DNA from: Atriophallophorus winterbourni
Taxonomy: Eukaryota; Platyhelminthes; Trematoda; Plagiorchiida; Microphallidae
Assembly: GCA_013407085.1 (NCBI GenBank)
Contig: JACCGJ010019683.1
Span: 1-64,000 of the forward strand
Direction of reading: 5' to 3'
Length of the DNA stretch: 64,000 nt
Shown here: positions 8,833-21,356 of the stretch, piece after piece
Layout of the letters: each line of letters opens with the position of its first letter
Numbering within the stretch: the stretch's first letter is position 1
Program-made: the position numbers and the translations under genes
Notes under the pieces: model-generated
Databases searched by the model: none
The model's input: the letters and a program-made list of their open reading frames with translations, nothing else
What the model was told of the DNA's origin: nothing

Positions 8833-10740
8833 TTAAGCAAAATAAGTTTTCTTGTCACGACCTTATGATTTGAAATCGGATACTTGATGTCAATATTTAT
8901 CAAGCTGTTATGGCATGCTACCTTAGTTAAAAAAGAGTATTTGTACATTGATGTAAATTGTCTATTATTTGTTATGTGTAAAATTATCAAATTATTTCCA
9001 TTAGCTTCAGAATTAATATTTATCAAGCACTAAAATTTTTAGAGTGAACTCAATGCATCTGAAGTTGTTAATAAAATATCACCGTCTGTAAGATAAAATT
9101 ATTTTTGACGGATGATATTTAGAAATGTGACTTTCTAGCGTCTTTTTCAAGAAACATCGTATGAACTCGAACGTGTTTGTTAAAAAACGGATTATGAAGG
9201 TCAACGGTCCCGTACGTGAGAATGACTAAGCTACATCGGTAGCAGACCAGCGGAAGTCGAAACCATTTTGCTCCTAAAATACAATTATTCCACATATTTT
9301 GATACGAATTTGTCTCAAATGGAAGAAATTTCAAGATTGTTCCTGATATATCTCAAATATTGATAGCTTGCAAATGGTTGACACGAGCAGGCATTGAAAC
9401 GAGCTTGATTGCAGTCGAATTATAATGTATTTGTGATGCTTTAGAGACTATTTTTTTCTTAAGAACTCAGAGACATTAGAATCGAACGAAAAACTTCTGT
9501 GAAATATTCCACAATTTCGTTTTACTTTAAATCTTGATGTAATCCAACAATTTCGTTTTAATAAAAAATCCGTAAATCATGTCATACAGAATTTTGAGTA
9601 AAATATAAAGAAATATTGTGTTACGGAATGCAAAATGGTTTTATTTCAAAATATTTACTCTGTGCTGAGTTAAAATCAAGAACTCAACCATTATCCAAAA
9701 TCGACATTAAACTGAGGAGGTCGACAAACCCCATTGCCTATTTTCCCGTGAGAAAAACAGACATTCATAAAAGTGGCCGTATTAATCTAGTTTGGTTTTC
9801 TCATTCTTTAACTGTATGGTTCTCATTTCAATGAATCTCATATGCAAAAATTGCGATAATTTTGTCACAAATTGGAAGCTGCCTGCAATCACGAGCACGC
9901 TTTGTTGAGTAACAAACCGGACTCATATTTTGTCCTTTATGAGAAAAAAATACGTTCGAACAAATTTTCAGTCAAAAATCAATGTAATCACACAACTTTT
10001 AAAATACAATTGTCGAATAAGAGAGAAAATTTACGATTGCCAGTCTCATTACAATCCAAAACAGGTTTGGTTTCCTCTACCAGCGACATCAAGCATTGCG
10101 GTGTGTGTTGGTGAGATTTCAAAAAAACAGGATGTTTTAAATATCGTGTTTTTTCAGTGGTCAATTGCATTTTCTCCAACCGGCACATCAAAAAGCTCAT
10201 AGTGCAAAATATGAAACGTGCATAGCCTTTAATGCATGCTGGGGTGGAATATTCTTCGTTTACATAGCAACATATCGAAACATTTTAAAAATAAAAGGGT
10301 GCCTTGGTGACTGGAAAAATAAAAATATTTTGTAGAAACATTAATTCTAAGCACGATCGATTAAACGGCTGCGCAAAATTTCCACCAAAATGTCCATCAG
10401 GATAATAATAATAATACTTTTCTATTCTCTTAAGCAAGTTCCTTTTGAACTGCATGAGATCTTCTCTTACAAAAGTCATAACATGATTTCGTATCTTACA
10501 GAATCGATTCCAAGTTGCTTCCGTAACAAAATTCTTTTGCGTTACCCAAGACTATCTCTTTATAGTTAACCATTTCTCAGTTTAACTACGGATAACAAAC
10601 TGGTATTTGTGGTTACATTTCTGCGATATAAAACTCGAGTTTTCGACAATCTTCGATTTTAAATAATTTAGAAATGCATTGTAAAATAAGCCAGAATACA
10701 TGAAATCAAACTATTTTTTGTGTGCATCTTGGAGACTGAT
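8833..10740. other. Intron 2, unannotated stretch with one duplicated segment
   Basis: AT-rich intronic DNA. The only structure I can support is 9825-9992, which duplicates 826-1000. Short open frames here (for example 9616-9834) have AT-driven composition and no family resemblance. A short ATAATAATAATA run lies near 10402. Confidence 0.5.
9825..9992. repeat. Segment duplicated at 826-1000
   Basis: Same-orientation partner of 826-1000. It shares ATTTTGTC-, CTGC.TGCAATCACGAG-, TCATATTTTGTCCTTT- and TTTTCAGTCAAAA-like blocks. Non-coding. Confidence 0.6.
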
Positions 10741-10749
10741 ATTTACGCC

Positions 10750-11439
10750 TGAATACTGTTGTCTGTTCGCCTAATCGTTCCACGCTACATACATAATCAA
10801 AGACATGTACCACGTGGTCACTCTTTCCCAGCGACGCCAGATATTGTATATACTTTACCGCAGTTTCTCCAGGTGTTAGAACAAGCTCGAGAGTTAAACG
10901 TTGGTCAAGACCGCGTCTGCAATTTGGATGGTATATGGGGTATTGCAGTGAAGCAATTTCGATAACCCCCTTGAATTTATGTTCATACGAATGCAGGGCG
11001 TGTTCACTTCATGAAAACAGATGAGGGAGATTAAAATCGCCTATGATTAGCAATTGAGTAGTCTGGCAGGTTTTGATGTATTGCAAGTATTCGATAAGTA
11101 TATCATTAAAAGAGCTTACGGATGATGACCAGCGGTTAATGATGCCGATCGTACATTCATCTCCATTCACTAGGTTCCCTGAACACCACATCGTATCAGC
11201 AAGTCTGGGGTCAGGATGATCGATTAGGTTACACTGCAGTTGACTGCAACTTCACCGCAGAATCTTAGGCGTTCGCGACGGAGTAGTGAGATTTTCGGAA
11301 TCGAAAGATCAGCATCGGTCATGTAGGGCTGGAACCAAGTTTCTGTAACTTCAACCAAATCGAGTGAAATTCTGTCACAAAGATCGCAATGAGTCGAACC
11401 TTTTTCGCTTTTTAATAACATGTTGACTGCCAGTAACAA
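10750..11439 (-). pseudogene. LINE apurinic-like endonuclease, broken
   Basis: Three frames on the minus strand carry the endonuclease of a CR1-like element, which would nick target DNA. Readable motifs are VEVTETWFQP (the catalytic Glu block), LLIIGDFNLPH (the GDFN block, frame 11191-11009) and, further on, ELVLTPGETAV and LGKSDHVV (the SDH catalytic His block, about 10800-10870). All conserved blocks are recognisable, but stops lie between them. Inactive. Confidence 0.75.
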
Positions 11440-11817
11440 GATTGCAATCGAAAGGTGACTGGGATGATTATCTGGGTGCTAACGAGGGAACGCGTTTGGG
11501 AAAGCTTAGTCTTACGTTAGGTGTAAGTTTTGCGCGGCACGATTTCCAGTTGGTATTGATAGCGACAGAAATGTCGGTCGTTAGAAAAGTGATATTTAGA
11601 GGACTGAGCCCATTGCGTTTGTGGTTGGAGGATCTAGATGTGCCAAACGTTTCTACAACAATTAAAATATGACATCCAATGGCATCGGAAATGGCTTCAA
11701 ATCGTGTTCTTTTGATTCCAAAGCTGACAATGCATCAACATTTTCGGGGACACCGAGGAATTTTAAAATACGTGAACTAGACTGGGCGCAACACGAGTAT
11801 TGACCATTTCTTTCCCA

Positions 11818-12679
11818 TCAGGGTATGTCGGATTGGACTCGGCAGGTCCGACAAGAACTAAGTAGATGCGCATTGAGGATGACTTCTTCCATGTCAGATA
11901 TATTTCGCAATGTCACCGTTAATAGGCGCGGCCGGTCTACGTGTAGGGAGCCTTTATGCCGAGTTAAGCACGTCATCGGAGTAGGTACTAAAGTGTTCAA
12001 GCCCATGTGTGTACAGAGCTTAATCCATTCCTGGTCTTTCTGAATAAAGTGTATCTGTCACCTCCGGTACATTTGCGCAGATCACACTGAGAGCGATATC
12101 GGCCCTAGTTGAATGAGAGGAAGTGTTGCTTTTTTGGGTCTGCCAACTTGACGCCATTTTTATCTGATAAGGACCAGGGTAGGCAGGAATGACTAGGTCC
12201 GTCTTTATTATCCCCGGATAAGCAGTAAACACACTCAGTTTATGGAGCACTTTCTGGCGTATTTTTCTCAACCTTTTGCGCATTGAGAACATTTATTTTG
12301 GGTTGAATTGCGTTGGTAATTGTATCTACCAAAAGTAGTTTAAGTGTCTCTCAAAGTTTTCGTTAACAATTTCCCAAAATCTTTATTCGAGACTCCAGCC
12401 TTCCTTATGTTGAGCATTTGTGGGTGTATCGCTAAGCTGTTTACTTCGATATGCACTACATGCGTACCAAACGCCGGTAAAATCAAAGTTGTTAATAAAC
12501 AAAACCACTTCCTGCCTTAAGGCTTTATCACAGTTGGTCTGTACTTTACCCAAGCAGTCAAGACATTTACCTACGTGAGATCTAGCACATACCCCTTTGT
12601 TGCACATTTGAAACGCATCACGTGCTGCATTCCTTGTCTGGGGCATCGAGGTCATCCTTCGTGTCATTGTTACAATCAA
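11818..12679 (-). pseudogene. CR1-type ORF1 protein remnant
   Basis: Two regions are visible. The segment at 12679-12383 has a Cys-rich zinc-finger pattern (CNKGVCARSHVGKCLDC, then a further Cys and WYACSA). The segment at 12006-11818 has the RPRLLTVTLRNI-type block common in CR1 ORF1 proteins, followed by VILNAHLL. Such proteins bind the element RNA. Frames are broken between the segments. The assignment to ORF1 rests on these blocks and on the endonuclease directly downstream. Confidence 0.6.
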
Positions 12680-12899
12680 ATGAATGATGAGTCAGTGAAC
12701 TTGGCAATGCAGTTGTTCATTGAGCGTTAGCAACCGTTGAAGTGGATGCGTTGGGTCGGATTGACTGGATCCAAGCCGTAAAAAGCGAACGAGTTTGAAC
12801 GCGTTTTCATCTGACAGAGTTAAAAATCTATCAGTCGCTTCGAAATGATGTGATCTTCTCAACATTATTGGAGCATTCAACAGTATTCCAGCATTAAGC

Positions 12900-13879
12900 G
12901 GAAATCATTAGCATATGATATTGATTAAACTGGTCTGCTCGTGGTCAGTATTGGTTATAAGGGAACACCAAACTATCGTTTTTGATTGCACAGATTAGAT
13001 AGAAATATTTCGATGGCTATTGGCTCAGCTGCCATCAAAATAGTAAGGCAAAGTCTTTGTGTTATGATGGGATAAACGTGTATCCCTCAGAGAACGCATC
13101 CTTAGGCAACACTCTGTTTTCTGTGCTTACCAGACGGGCTAGGATCGAACGATTTACCTTCCAGGAACAATTTTCGTGTCAACAATTCGTGTGATGTTCA
13201 GACATTCGCTTTTCCAGTTTCTGCGTCGCATTTAATATGTGTCATGTAATATCGATCAATCGCCATTCAATGTGAATCGCGGACGCATAACATAAGTTTC
13301 GTTTGCTACATAGAGTTTGTGATATTCGTTAATTCAATAAACCTGTTCTTTAACGGTTGTGTTCGCTCTCACCCACGGTTGGGCCTTCAGTGACTACTAA
13401 CTAAGAGTCGTGCTTGCCGAGAAGGCAGCTTGTACTTAATTACTTTTCCGTAATTTTAGTGCCTGGATGTATCAATACGACAAAATGCATCTTACACCAC
13501 AGGAGCAAGTGAATAGGGAAATTCACATTGAGCTTACGTGACAAGGTAGCCTGTCTTTAAGCTGCTGTCTGATCACCGCTTTGTTGTTGAAAATTATTCA
13601 AAATATTCCAGAAATAAAGGTATTTTCAAACTTTTATTCTGGCTTTCGGCTCAGAGGCAATAGCCATCAAAATATTTGGATCTAATTAACGTGTTAAAAA
13701 AGAATTGTTCGTGAACTCTTATTACAACGACCAACCATGGACCAATTTAATCAATATCCTGGGATATTGATTTCCGTTTAATGCTCAATATTATTCATGT
13801 TATTTGTTCATGATCCATTTCTCATTTGCATGTATTGTAGTGCTTCATGTGAAATATCGCATATGTTTATATTTGACAG
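12900..13879. other. Intron 2, 3' part
   Basis: AT-rich intronic sequence ending in ATATTTGACAG before exon 3. One splice-flanked segment (13460-13508) was considered as an exon but its phases do not fit the gene. No repeat family was recognised. Confidence 0.45.
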
Positions 13880-14060
13880 GTAAACAAAACGCGTAACACA
13901 CCTTACTGTGTTTTGGAAAGATATTTTGTGATTGAGAATGAAAACACTATGTTGGAGCTTCGAGTGGATTTTGAAAATGTACGGAATCCATTAGGAGATA
14001 TATTTGTGTTTCAAACGAAATTTCCAAAATCGCATGGACTCTCGATCATAGGGATGGCAG
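13880..14060 (+). CDS. Micro-exon host gene, exon 3
   Basis: The exon has 181 nt, acceptor TTGACAG and donor GCAG|GTGAGT. Entered in phase 0 from exon 2 it is open throughout and leaves in phase 1, the phase in which all seven micro-exons are open. It encodes about 60 residues including ENTMLELRVDFENV and GDIFVFQTKFPKSHGLSIIG. VNKTRN contains an N-glycosylation sequon (NKT), and one Cys (PYCVL) is present. The alternating hydrophobic pattern suggests beta strands of an extracellular domain. Family unknown. The exon is much less AT-rich than the flanking introns. Confidence 0.7.
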
Positions 14061-14689
14061 GTGAGTCACAATTACTAAGAATTCATGAATTATATTTGAT
14101 TTTAAATGTTTATTGGGGGTGAATAAACCGTGTAGATAAAATATCCAAAATTCATGTTTCCACTTGAATGGTCTCCTGATCAGCTGTATTATATTGCACT
14201 GAAATAATATTTCCCTTTTCGAATACAAGAAGAAATATTATCTATGCATTGGCAAAATCTTCTAATAAAAATTTCAAACATATGAGTATAATTCCACGAA
14301 AAATATGGCTGATGATAATGGTGTAGGTTAAATCATCCGAGATTACTTATTCGCGCAGAATTGAAATAATTGAGATGATTGAGGTTAAAATACGGTACTG
14401 CATGATTATTTGAGGGACCGATAAATTTCAACGTGTATATTTGCATAGATAGCATTCATATAGGACAATACTTGTTGTTATGAAAGAAGGGATGCATTGG
14501 GAGACAGTTGTTGCACTTTTTATTAACCGAACAGTGATACGAGAAGAACGAAGCTGAATTGGAACGTTTGAGTGGAAATCCAATCTCCAACGTCCCATGT
14601 GTATTGTCTTAGACATCGGTATGTATTTATATGGACAACAGATCAGTCAAATAATATTCTAAATTGAGCTCCCCAATTGAGTTAGATGT
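14061..14689. other. Intron 3, 5' part
   Basis: AT-rich intron beginning GTGAGT. No supported repeat, RNA gene or exon. Confidence 0.45.
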
Positions 14690-15740
14690 TAGCAAGGAAT
14701 CAAGGAATCATGGATTTATGGTTGAAAAGTTAATACTTTACAACACCACAGGATTAAGGTATGAATGAAAATGTGAAAGTAATATTAGATGACGAATAAA
14801 GTATATTAAATGTATGGCTCACGAATAATGTTCTTTTGTTTATACAAATCCAGTTTCACTTTAAATGTTGCCAGGCAAGGAGAGTCAACCACATGTTTTG
14901 GTAGACAATTCCAAATGAATGTAGCACGTACGACAACAACGACAAACAATGCGAGAAATTGGGATGTATATTGTAATGGCATGTCCACGTGTCGATTTCT
15001 CTTCCCACACTACAAATAAGTGTGTGACTTTTCCTAATGTAGGATACGACGCGATATTATTCTGACCTATAAAATTGTGTGTACGGAACATTGCAGAGAC
15101 CCATCATTAATTTTTTTGCTCCGTGATAGATTTTATCAAATAGAGTAATATCTTTCCGCATCCAACGAGCCTAGACCTCGACCACATACTCCATCGTCGG
15201 ACGAAGGTAGACGTACATTAGCCTTGGTAACGTAACCAGCGAGTATCTTCCAAATATCTTTCGAAAGATACCTCACCATCTGCTGGCCTGCCCATATATA
15301 TTCTGGCAGTGCACCGTGCTCTTCAGCCTTTCAATAATCCATACTCCAAGTTCTTTTTCCAACGGGCTCCATGCCAATTTTTCAGTTCCAAATCGGTATG
15401 TGCAAGGTACATTCTTGCCAACGTGCAGCATCTTGCTTGTCATCATTCATATCCGCCCAATCTGCCACGTTGTTCAAATCACTTTGCAGTTTGTTACAGT
15501 CATCTGTAAAACCGATAAGCGTTAAAATTTTCATATCTTCTGCGAACAGGACCATTTTTGATGATATGGGGTGGTGGTAAATCGTTTATGTATATTAGAT
15601 AAATGAGCGGGCCTAGCACAGATCCTTTTTGTACTCCACTGATAATTTTGAATTTTTGGGATAGCACTCCGTTTACTCTAACTCATGCGTGGCGATCAGA
15701 CAGGTAGTCGCACCACCATCAGGGGACTGGATCATATATT
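14690..15740 (-). mobile_element. CR1-like LINE (family D), 3' part, decayed
   Basis: Minus-strand copy with a short GATTCC-type tail near 14695-14715 and an untranslated tail containing AACCATAAATCCATGATTCC. RT pieces in several frames can be read on the minus strand. They include the motif B region ([11 protein letters not shown], about 15620) and the motif C neighbourhood (about 15540). C-terminal parts follow (LPRLMYVYLRPTMEYVV near 15210; FIWNCLPKHVVD at 14988-14806). Stops and frameshifts are frequent, so it is dead. A sense-strand relative is at 55748-56290. Confidence 0.75.
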
Positions 15741-16140
15741 CCTAGACGCATTCGTTTTTGAAGAAACAAGTGGTGATTGGCTCTGCCAAAATCATTCAAA
15801 ATGTCTAATTAACACACGTGAACGCAATAACTTCTATCCAAATCTTTCGTCCAGTCGTCTAACACAGAATGAACGCGATGCATATAACGAAAGCGTTCGG
15901 TAAAGTGTTGGAACCTGACACGTACGATTATAATGTAGGCCATGAATGTACCGAAAAGCAGTGGGAGTTTGCTAACGTTGTTGAACTCAATATACGGTTG
16001 GAAAGTATGCCATGAATGTCGCCACAATTATGTGAGTTCTTCAAAATGACGAAACACGTTACATCAAAATTAGAATGTAACGTGACAAATAAAATATCGC
16101 TGTCATGGTTTAAGGTACCTCATACAACACTGGTATAAAT
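15741..16140. other. Intron 3, stretch before the duplications
   Basis: No feature can be supported. The left edge of the duplicated unit U1 begins at about 16141, where TTGTTGATATGATAATTCG appears. Confidence 0.4.
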
Positions 16141-16819
16141 ATTTGTTGATATGATAATTCGATCAAATTCATGTGAGCTATCTTATTCCTGATAAAGGTT
16201 TATCTGTGTATCGAGCACCAGTTTGATCAATCGCTGAGAGATTCAGGGAAACTATTATATGCCCAGGGGGGCTGGATTTGTCAACTGAACTTCTGCGAAT
16301 ATTCATAAACAAAGGGGAATATTTGAGGAAAATACGTGTTTCAGTATGTTGCAAACATGTAATATTTTAGATGTAGTTGATTTTCAGGTAATTTCACCTC
16401 GGATCCTATGTAACTAGTCAAATTTATTACCTCGCTGGTCGTATCAAATTCATATTCGCTGATATACAACTTGTTGTGTAATCCAATAATTAAGTCAATA
16501 TTTTCTCAGCGATTTGGGAAGTCATTCAATAGACCGTATTGACATAGCCCGGTGAAGATAAGTTAGTATTCAGTTTCACATGTAAAATGGAATGATTTTC
16601 GAGACAACGTTGGTTCGCGTACGATGAAAAATATTCATTCTCACATATTTTATCCTTAACTGATCTGTAGATGCAAATCAAAGGTGTTTGTTTCCGGTAA
16701 ACCTTATATGCAACTGTATGCTGGGGATAGTGTGCCAAACTGTTACTTAACCGCATTATATTTATCAGCGCTCGTAAACTAAATAATCGATTTGTTATTT
16801 CGCATTAAAACGTTTTTAG

Positions 16820-16852
16820 ACAGCAAAACATTCATTACTCCTGCTCCAGGAA
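16820..16852 (+). CDS. Micro-exon 4a (33 nt)
   Basis: The acceptor is CGTTTTTAG|A and the donor is GAA|GTAAGTCAATG. It is symmetric, phase 1 to phase 1, and open in that frame: after the shared first codon it encodes SKTFITPAPG. Phase 1 matches the end of exon 3. It is the most divergent cassette, although flanking intron sequence is almost the same as in the other units. Eleven codons; skipping it would not change the frame. Confidence 0.7.
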
Positions 16853-16998
16853 GTAAGTCAATGAAACCAATCATTGTAGTTAAATAATGATACGTGATTT
16901 ACTGATTGATGTACGGGCGTTCAGTGCAGACAAGTTAGATTCTCGCATTGAATAAATAAGTGGTATACTGGTATTCAAACCGTGGTTTTGTTGCGTGG

Positions 16999-19900
16999 TT
17001 AAAAAAGCAAATTGATGTACAGTACCATATGATATACGTATAAAAAAATAAAAAAAATCGTTATTTGTATGATCATATCCATGGTCTTCATAGGTGGAGC
17101 AAAAATAATCCCCAATTGCGACACAGACTGAGGGAAAAGAATCCTTTTGATGGACGGTAGTACCGTGCGTTAAAAAATATAGACATCAATAGGTAGGGGC
17201 CAACGCAGTTGTTCTCAACATAAGGTTTCGTAACCAATGTTTAGAGATATGCTCGTTCGCTGAGGTAACAATGACTGTCGGCAAGCTATTCCACAAAAAG
17301 CATACACGAACAGCGAAGAAGTGACGACGACAATTCAATCGTGAGTGTGGGATTTGAAGGGTCAAAGGTTGGCTGCGTGTGGGGACAACCGAACCAAACT
17401 TGAAGAGGTGTTTGAGAGGGTGGGATTTCGCGTAGATAATTCGATATGCCAGAGTGAGGTCGTGGAGGATACGTCTGCGCTCGAGGGTGCACAGTCCAAG
17501 TCTGGTCAGTCGCTGCTCAAAGAGTAAATTATTCAATCCGGTAATCATTTGGTTGCCTTGTGATAAATTCGTTCGAGGAGCGAGATGTTTTTTTCCATCC
17601 ATGGCGTGTTAGCTAGTAAACGACAGGATGTATGTAAGTGTTTAGTATTTTCGCGAGTGAGTGTGATGGGAAACGTCAGAAAATGCTTTTCAGTAAACCG
17701 AGCACGTTGCACGCACGCTTGTAGACGGCTTCGCACTGTAGGCTGTTCTTCAAAGTGTCAGACACCCAGATTCCGAGATCTTTCTGTGATGTACTCCATT
17801 CAAGCGGGTGGCTGCCAAGTGTATAGGTAAAGGTAAAGAGTTTTCCGACTTGCAACATTTTGCACTTGCGGAAATTAAATGGCAGTTTGTTTTGAATTGA
17901 CCACTGGTGCAGCTTATTCAAATCTCCTTGCAGAAATTGACAGTCCTCGATAGAGTTGACCTTCGTCCAGATTTTTACATCGTCTGCGAATAAAACAAGC
18001 GTACATGCTAGTAAGTTCGGTAGATCGTTTATAAATATGAGAAACAGTATCGGACCGAGAACCGAACACTGAGGGACTCCGCTCGTGGCTTCAATTGTTC
18101 GAGAAGTTTCACCATCTATTCTGACTTTTACTTTGCGTCTAGACAGGTAACTTGTGAACCATGTTAGTAAGTTTCCGATGACGCCTACATTCTGTAGCTT
18201 CTGAGGCAGTAAGGAGTGATTCACTCTGTCGAATGCGTTAAATATATATAGGTAACCGGCATGGACGGAACCCGCTTGGTCTAGTGCTTGCGTCCAGTCA
18301 TTTAGAGTCGCGAGCAAGTTAAACAGGCATGAATATGTTTACCTAAATCCGTGTTGTGTGAAAGTTATTAGATGATGGTTCTCGAGATGTTCAACAAGTC
18401 GTTCACACACCAGGCGTTCCAAAATTTTAGAAACCGCTGAAAGAAAAAAGCGTCACGGGGCGGTCATTTGTTGGATCAGAACGACTGCCCCCTTTGTAGA
18501 GTGGTATGATAACACCGGTTTTCTATTGATTTGGTACGGTCTGCGTATTCAATGAGTGCCTGAATAGGCCATATAGTGAACCACAAAGCTCCAGCTCGCA
18601 TGCCTTCAGAACAGCAGGTGTTATTCCATCCTCTCCTGGTGATTTGCGAACGTCAGCCCGCGTAAATGCTTTCGCACAACCGCAGGATTTACCTCGATGT
18701 TACTAAGGCATTCGACCTGTAGTGGGCGCGGCAAAGACTTCAGCGATGACACGTTCTTTGGACAAAATACTTGCGCACAAAATGATATTAGGGCATCAGC
18801 TGTATCCTTGACATTATCAGTCAGTCCGTTCTCTGTCTGGATAGGAAATACACCTGGTTCAACCTTGGTCGCGGTATTTACGATGGTTTACAGCAGTTTA
18901 AGATGTCGTTCCATCTGGTCGATCAGCTTCCAATGGTGATATTGCTGGTCTTAAGGACGTCACCTTGTTACGAAAACTACGAAAGTGTTCCCAAGATGCG
19001 TCTGCTCGTGTTATTTTGTGTGCAGCCCATGCGGAATTTCGCATGGCTATCCACTCCCGAGTGCGGCTTCGGAGTTCGAATCAAAAGGTTCTTGATTTCA
19101 TTTTGGGAACACAGGTAGAACTTTCGTCTAGTTTTGTACCGATATAACTTAACAGACTAGAACAATGAGTTTTTGCATTCGTAAGATCGAGATGTTTTTC
19201 CTACATAATCGTAATGGCACTGCGAAGGCCGAGGTGATCGACTCTCCTGATGAACTTAACGTCGCCCGACGCCCTTCTGGCGTTACACACGAATTCGAAG
19301 GACAACACCTGATGGTCACTTAGCCCCAAAGGACTATGATACTGCACTGACTCTACTGCTGTTGCTTCGGAGGTTACAACCAGATCTAGAATTGATGATT
19401 CATTGAGGCATCTTTGTCGAGTGGATGAATGGACATGGTTGTATAGGGTAGTGAAAGTGATTATCTCACGGAATTTGACTCAAGGGATTGCTGAGTATGC
19501 ACACTTTTGGTTTAGAGATGTGGGAGGTTAAAATCGCCTATTATTAACAGTTGGCATCCTCTAAGGTTTCCAGTGTTGCGCATCATTTGTAACAACGTTT
19601 TATTGTGGGTATCGGAAGAGTTAGGCGCGCGGTAGTTCACACCAAGTATACAGTTCTCTCCAGTTTCCAAGCGAAGGTTACACCACATGGTGTCCTCTAG
19701 CTCAAACCCTGTGTCAGGTACAGCTGTGAATTGAAGCCTTTCGTTATAATATAAAGCAATTCCTCCACCTGATGTTCAACGGTCTCGTCGAAGTAGGATC
19801 ATGTTGGGAAGTGCTAGCTCGCAATCGTTCACCTGATCGTAAAACCATGTTTCGGTAACAGCAATAATGTCAGCATAAAACTGAGCGTTAAAATGGGATA

Positions 19901-20385
19901 ATTCGGCGATTTTGTTCCGGAAGCACTGTGCATTTGTGTTTAGGCATTTAACAGTGGTTTTCGTGTGTAGCGATCCTATGCGGATGATGTTTGTATGTCC
20001 GACCCCCTGAGAGCCGGACCATTGCAGTTTTTTGAAACAACTTCGGAGTTTAGTCTGTCCATGTCTTCGCACGGCGTTGCTACAGCTTGTGTTTCGGAGG
20101 CAGCCTTCGGTATGCTGAGTCTGAGGTCATTGGGGATATTTTTCCTGTGTATTTTCCAGTTTTGTCTGACAAAGGCTGTCATAGCAGAAGTTAATAAAAT
20201 GAGTTTTAAAGAGGGTGGTCCATCGCCTTTGTAGTTTGATGACCTCGGTATCCTGAAGGTATTCGCGACAACACTTTCGCGTGCTCCAATCGCTTCTGCA
20301 ACGTATAACCACTGATTATAGTCGTGTTATTGTTGTTTCGCGGCCTCTGTTGTACTGGTATCCTCTGAACAAATTTCCAGTTTTT
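16999..20385 (-). mobile_element. CR1-like LINE (family B), copy in U1
   Basis: Antisense near full-length LINE. Minus-strand segments in order: endonuclease N-part (20072-19776, with VTETWFYDQV), endonuclease C-part with SDHQV near 19300, RT core (18317-17676) and C-terminus (17602-17186). The RT is dead: motif A reads YLYIFNAFDRV, with Tyr where the catalytic Asp belongs, and motif B reads GVPQCSVLGP with Cys for Gly. Motif C FADD is kept. Frames are interrupted. The same lesions recur in the other RT-bearing copies. Confidence 0.85.
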
Positions 20386-21323
20386 TGTTTTGTATTAAGT
20401 ATTGTCATTCTCTGCTGATTCATTGTCATTTTTTCGGCATATTTTCTGTTCGTGAAGTTATCATTTCTCGTGTATCGTTGTAAAAGGGGTGCGAGAACAT
20501 ATTAAACTTTTCCAATGGTGCGGGGAAACAAAAAGTTGTAGAACCATTGGTCTAGTAGAACACGTCACTGTTTTGTACAAGATATGTTAAAATGCGAGCG
20601 TCTAAATACTAAAACTAATGACGTCGTACTGATAATTGTTGATATGATAATTCGATCAAATACATGTGAGCTATCTTATTCCTGATAAAGTTAAATTTGT
20701 ATATTGAGCACCAGTTTGATCAATCGCTGAGAGATTCAGGGAAATTATTATATGCCCAGGGGGGCTGGATTTGTCAACATAACAAGCGACTGTACTTCGG
20801 TGAATATTCATAAACAAAGGGGAATATTTGAGGGAAATACCTGTTTCAGTAGGCTGCAAACATGTAATTTTTTATATGTAGTGGATTTTCAGGTAATTTC
20901 ACGTCGGATCCTATGTAACTAGTCAAATTTATTACCTCGCTGGTCGTATCAAATTCATATTCGCTGATATACAACTTGTCGTGTAATCCAATAATTGAGT
21001 CAATATTTTCTCGGCGATTTGGGAAGTCATTCAATAGACCGTATTGACTTAGCCCGGTGAAGATAAGTTAGTATTCTGTTTCACATGTAAAATGGAATGA
21101 TTTTCGAGACAACGTTGGTTCGCGTACGATGAAAAATATTCATTCTCACATATTTTATCCTTAACTGATCTGTACATGCAAATCAAAGGTGTTTGTTTCC
21201 GGTAAACCTTATATGCAACTGTATGCTGGGGATAGTGTGCTAAAATTTTACTTACCGCATTATATGTATCTGCGCTCGTATACTAAACAATCGATTTGTT
21301 ATTTCGCATTAAAACGTTTTTAG

Positions 21324-21356
21324 TTACCAGAGAACCCATATCTGCTAGTCCAGAAA
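21324..21356 (+). CDS. Micro-exon 4b (33 nt)
   Basis: Acceptor CGTTTTTAG, donor AAA|GTAAGTCAATG. Phase 1/1, open, encoding TREPISASPE after the junction codon. This peptide equals that of 4g; the two differ at one base, in the junction codon. Ser/Thr/Pro-rich. Confidence 0.72.

Larger units (their letters stand above)
10740..12690 (-). mobile_element. CR1-like LINE (family F), 5' half, decayed
   Basis: This minus-strand remnant of a CR1-like LINE keeps ORF1 and endonuclease parts but no reverse transcriptase. It is therefore a 3'-deleted copy, which is unusual because LINE copies normally lose the 5' end. The order on the minus strand is a Cys-rich ORF1 segment (12679-12383), an ORF1 core (12292-11818), then the endonuclease (11439-10750). 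Many stops and frameshifts are present. It lies in intron 2, antisense to the host gene. Confidence 0.75.
16141..20636 (+). repeat. Micro-exon duplication unit U1
   Basis: First copy of the tandem unit: it starts TTGTTGATATGATAATTCG and ends GTCGTACTGATAA. It holds a leading intron segment, the 33-nt micro-exon at 16820 and an antisense family B LINE. It lacks about 270 bp (the SINE-like repeat and LINE tail) that other units have between GTTTTGTTGC and GGTTAAAAAAGC. Its micro-exon is the most diverged of the seven. Confidence 0.85.

Noticed and set aside
13460..13508. Splice-flanked 49-nt segment (TAATTTTAG acceptor, GCAA|GTGAAT donor) before exon 3
   Set aside because: From exon 2 it would be entered in phase 0 and would leave in phase 1, which puts a stop early in exon 3. 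It fits the gene in no phase, though one frame (MYQYDKMHLTPQEQ) looks coding-like.
19995..20234. 79-codon plus-strand frame (MSDPLRAGPLQFF) repeated in six units
   Set aside because: Shadow of the antisense LINE, opposite to its ORF1/endonuclease region.
20846..21034. Minus-strand 62-codon frame repeated in the units (TSEVINLTSYIGSD region)
   Set aside because: Most other units have a stop in the same frame (CGCTGA), so the frame is not kept despite high DNA identity. It is repeated only because the unit is repeated.
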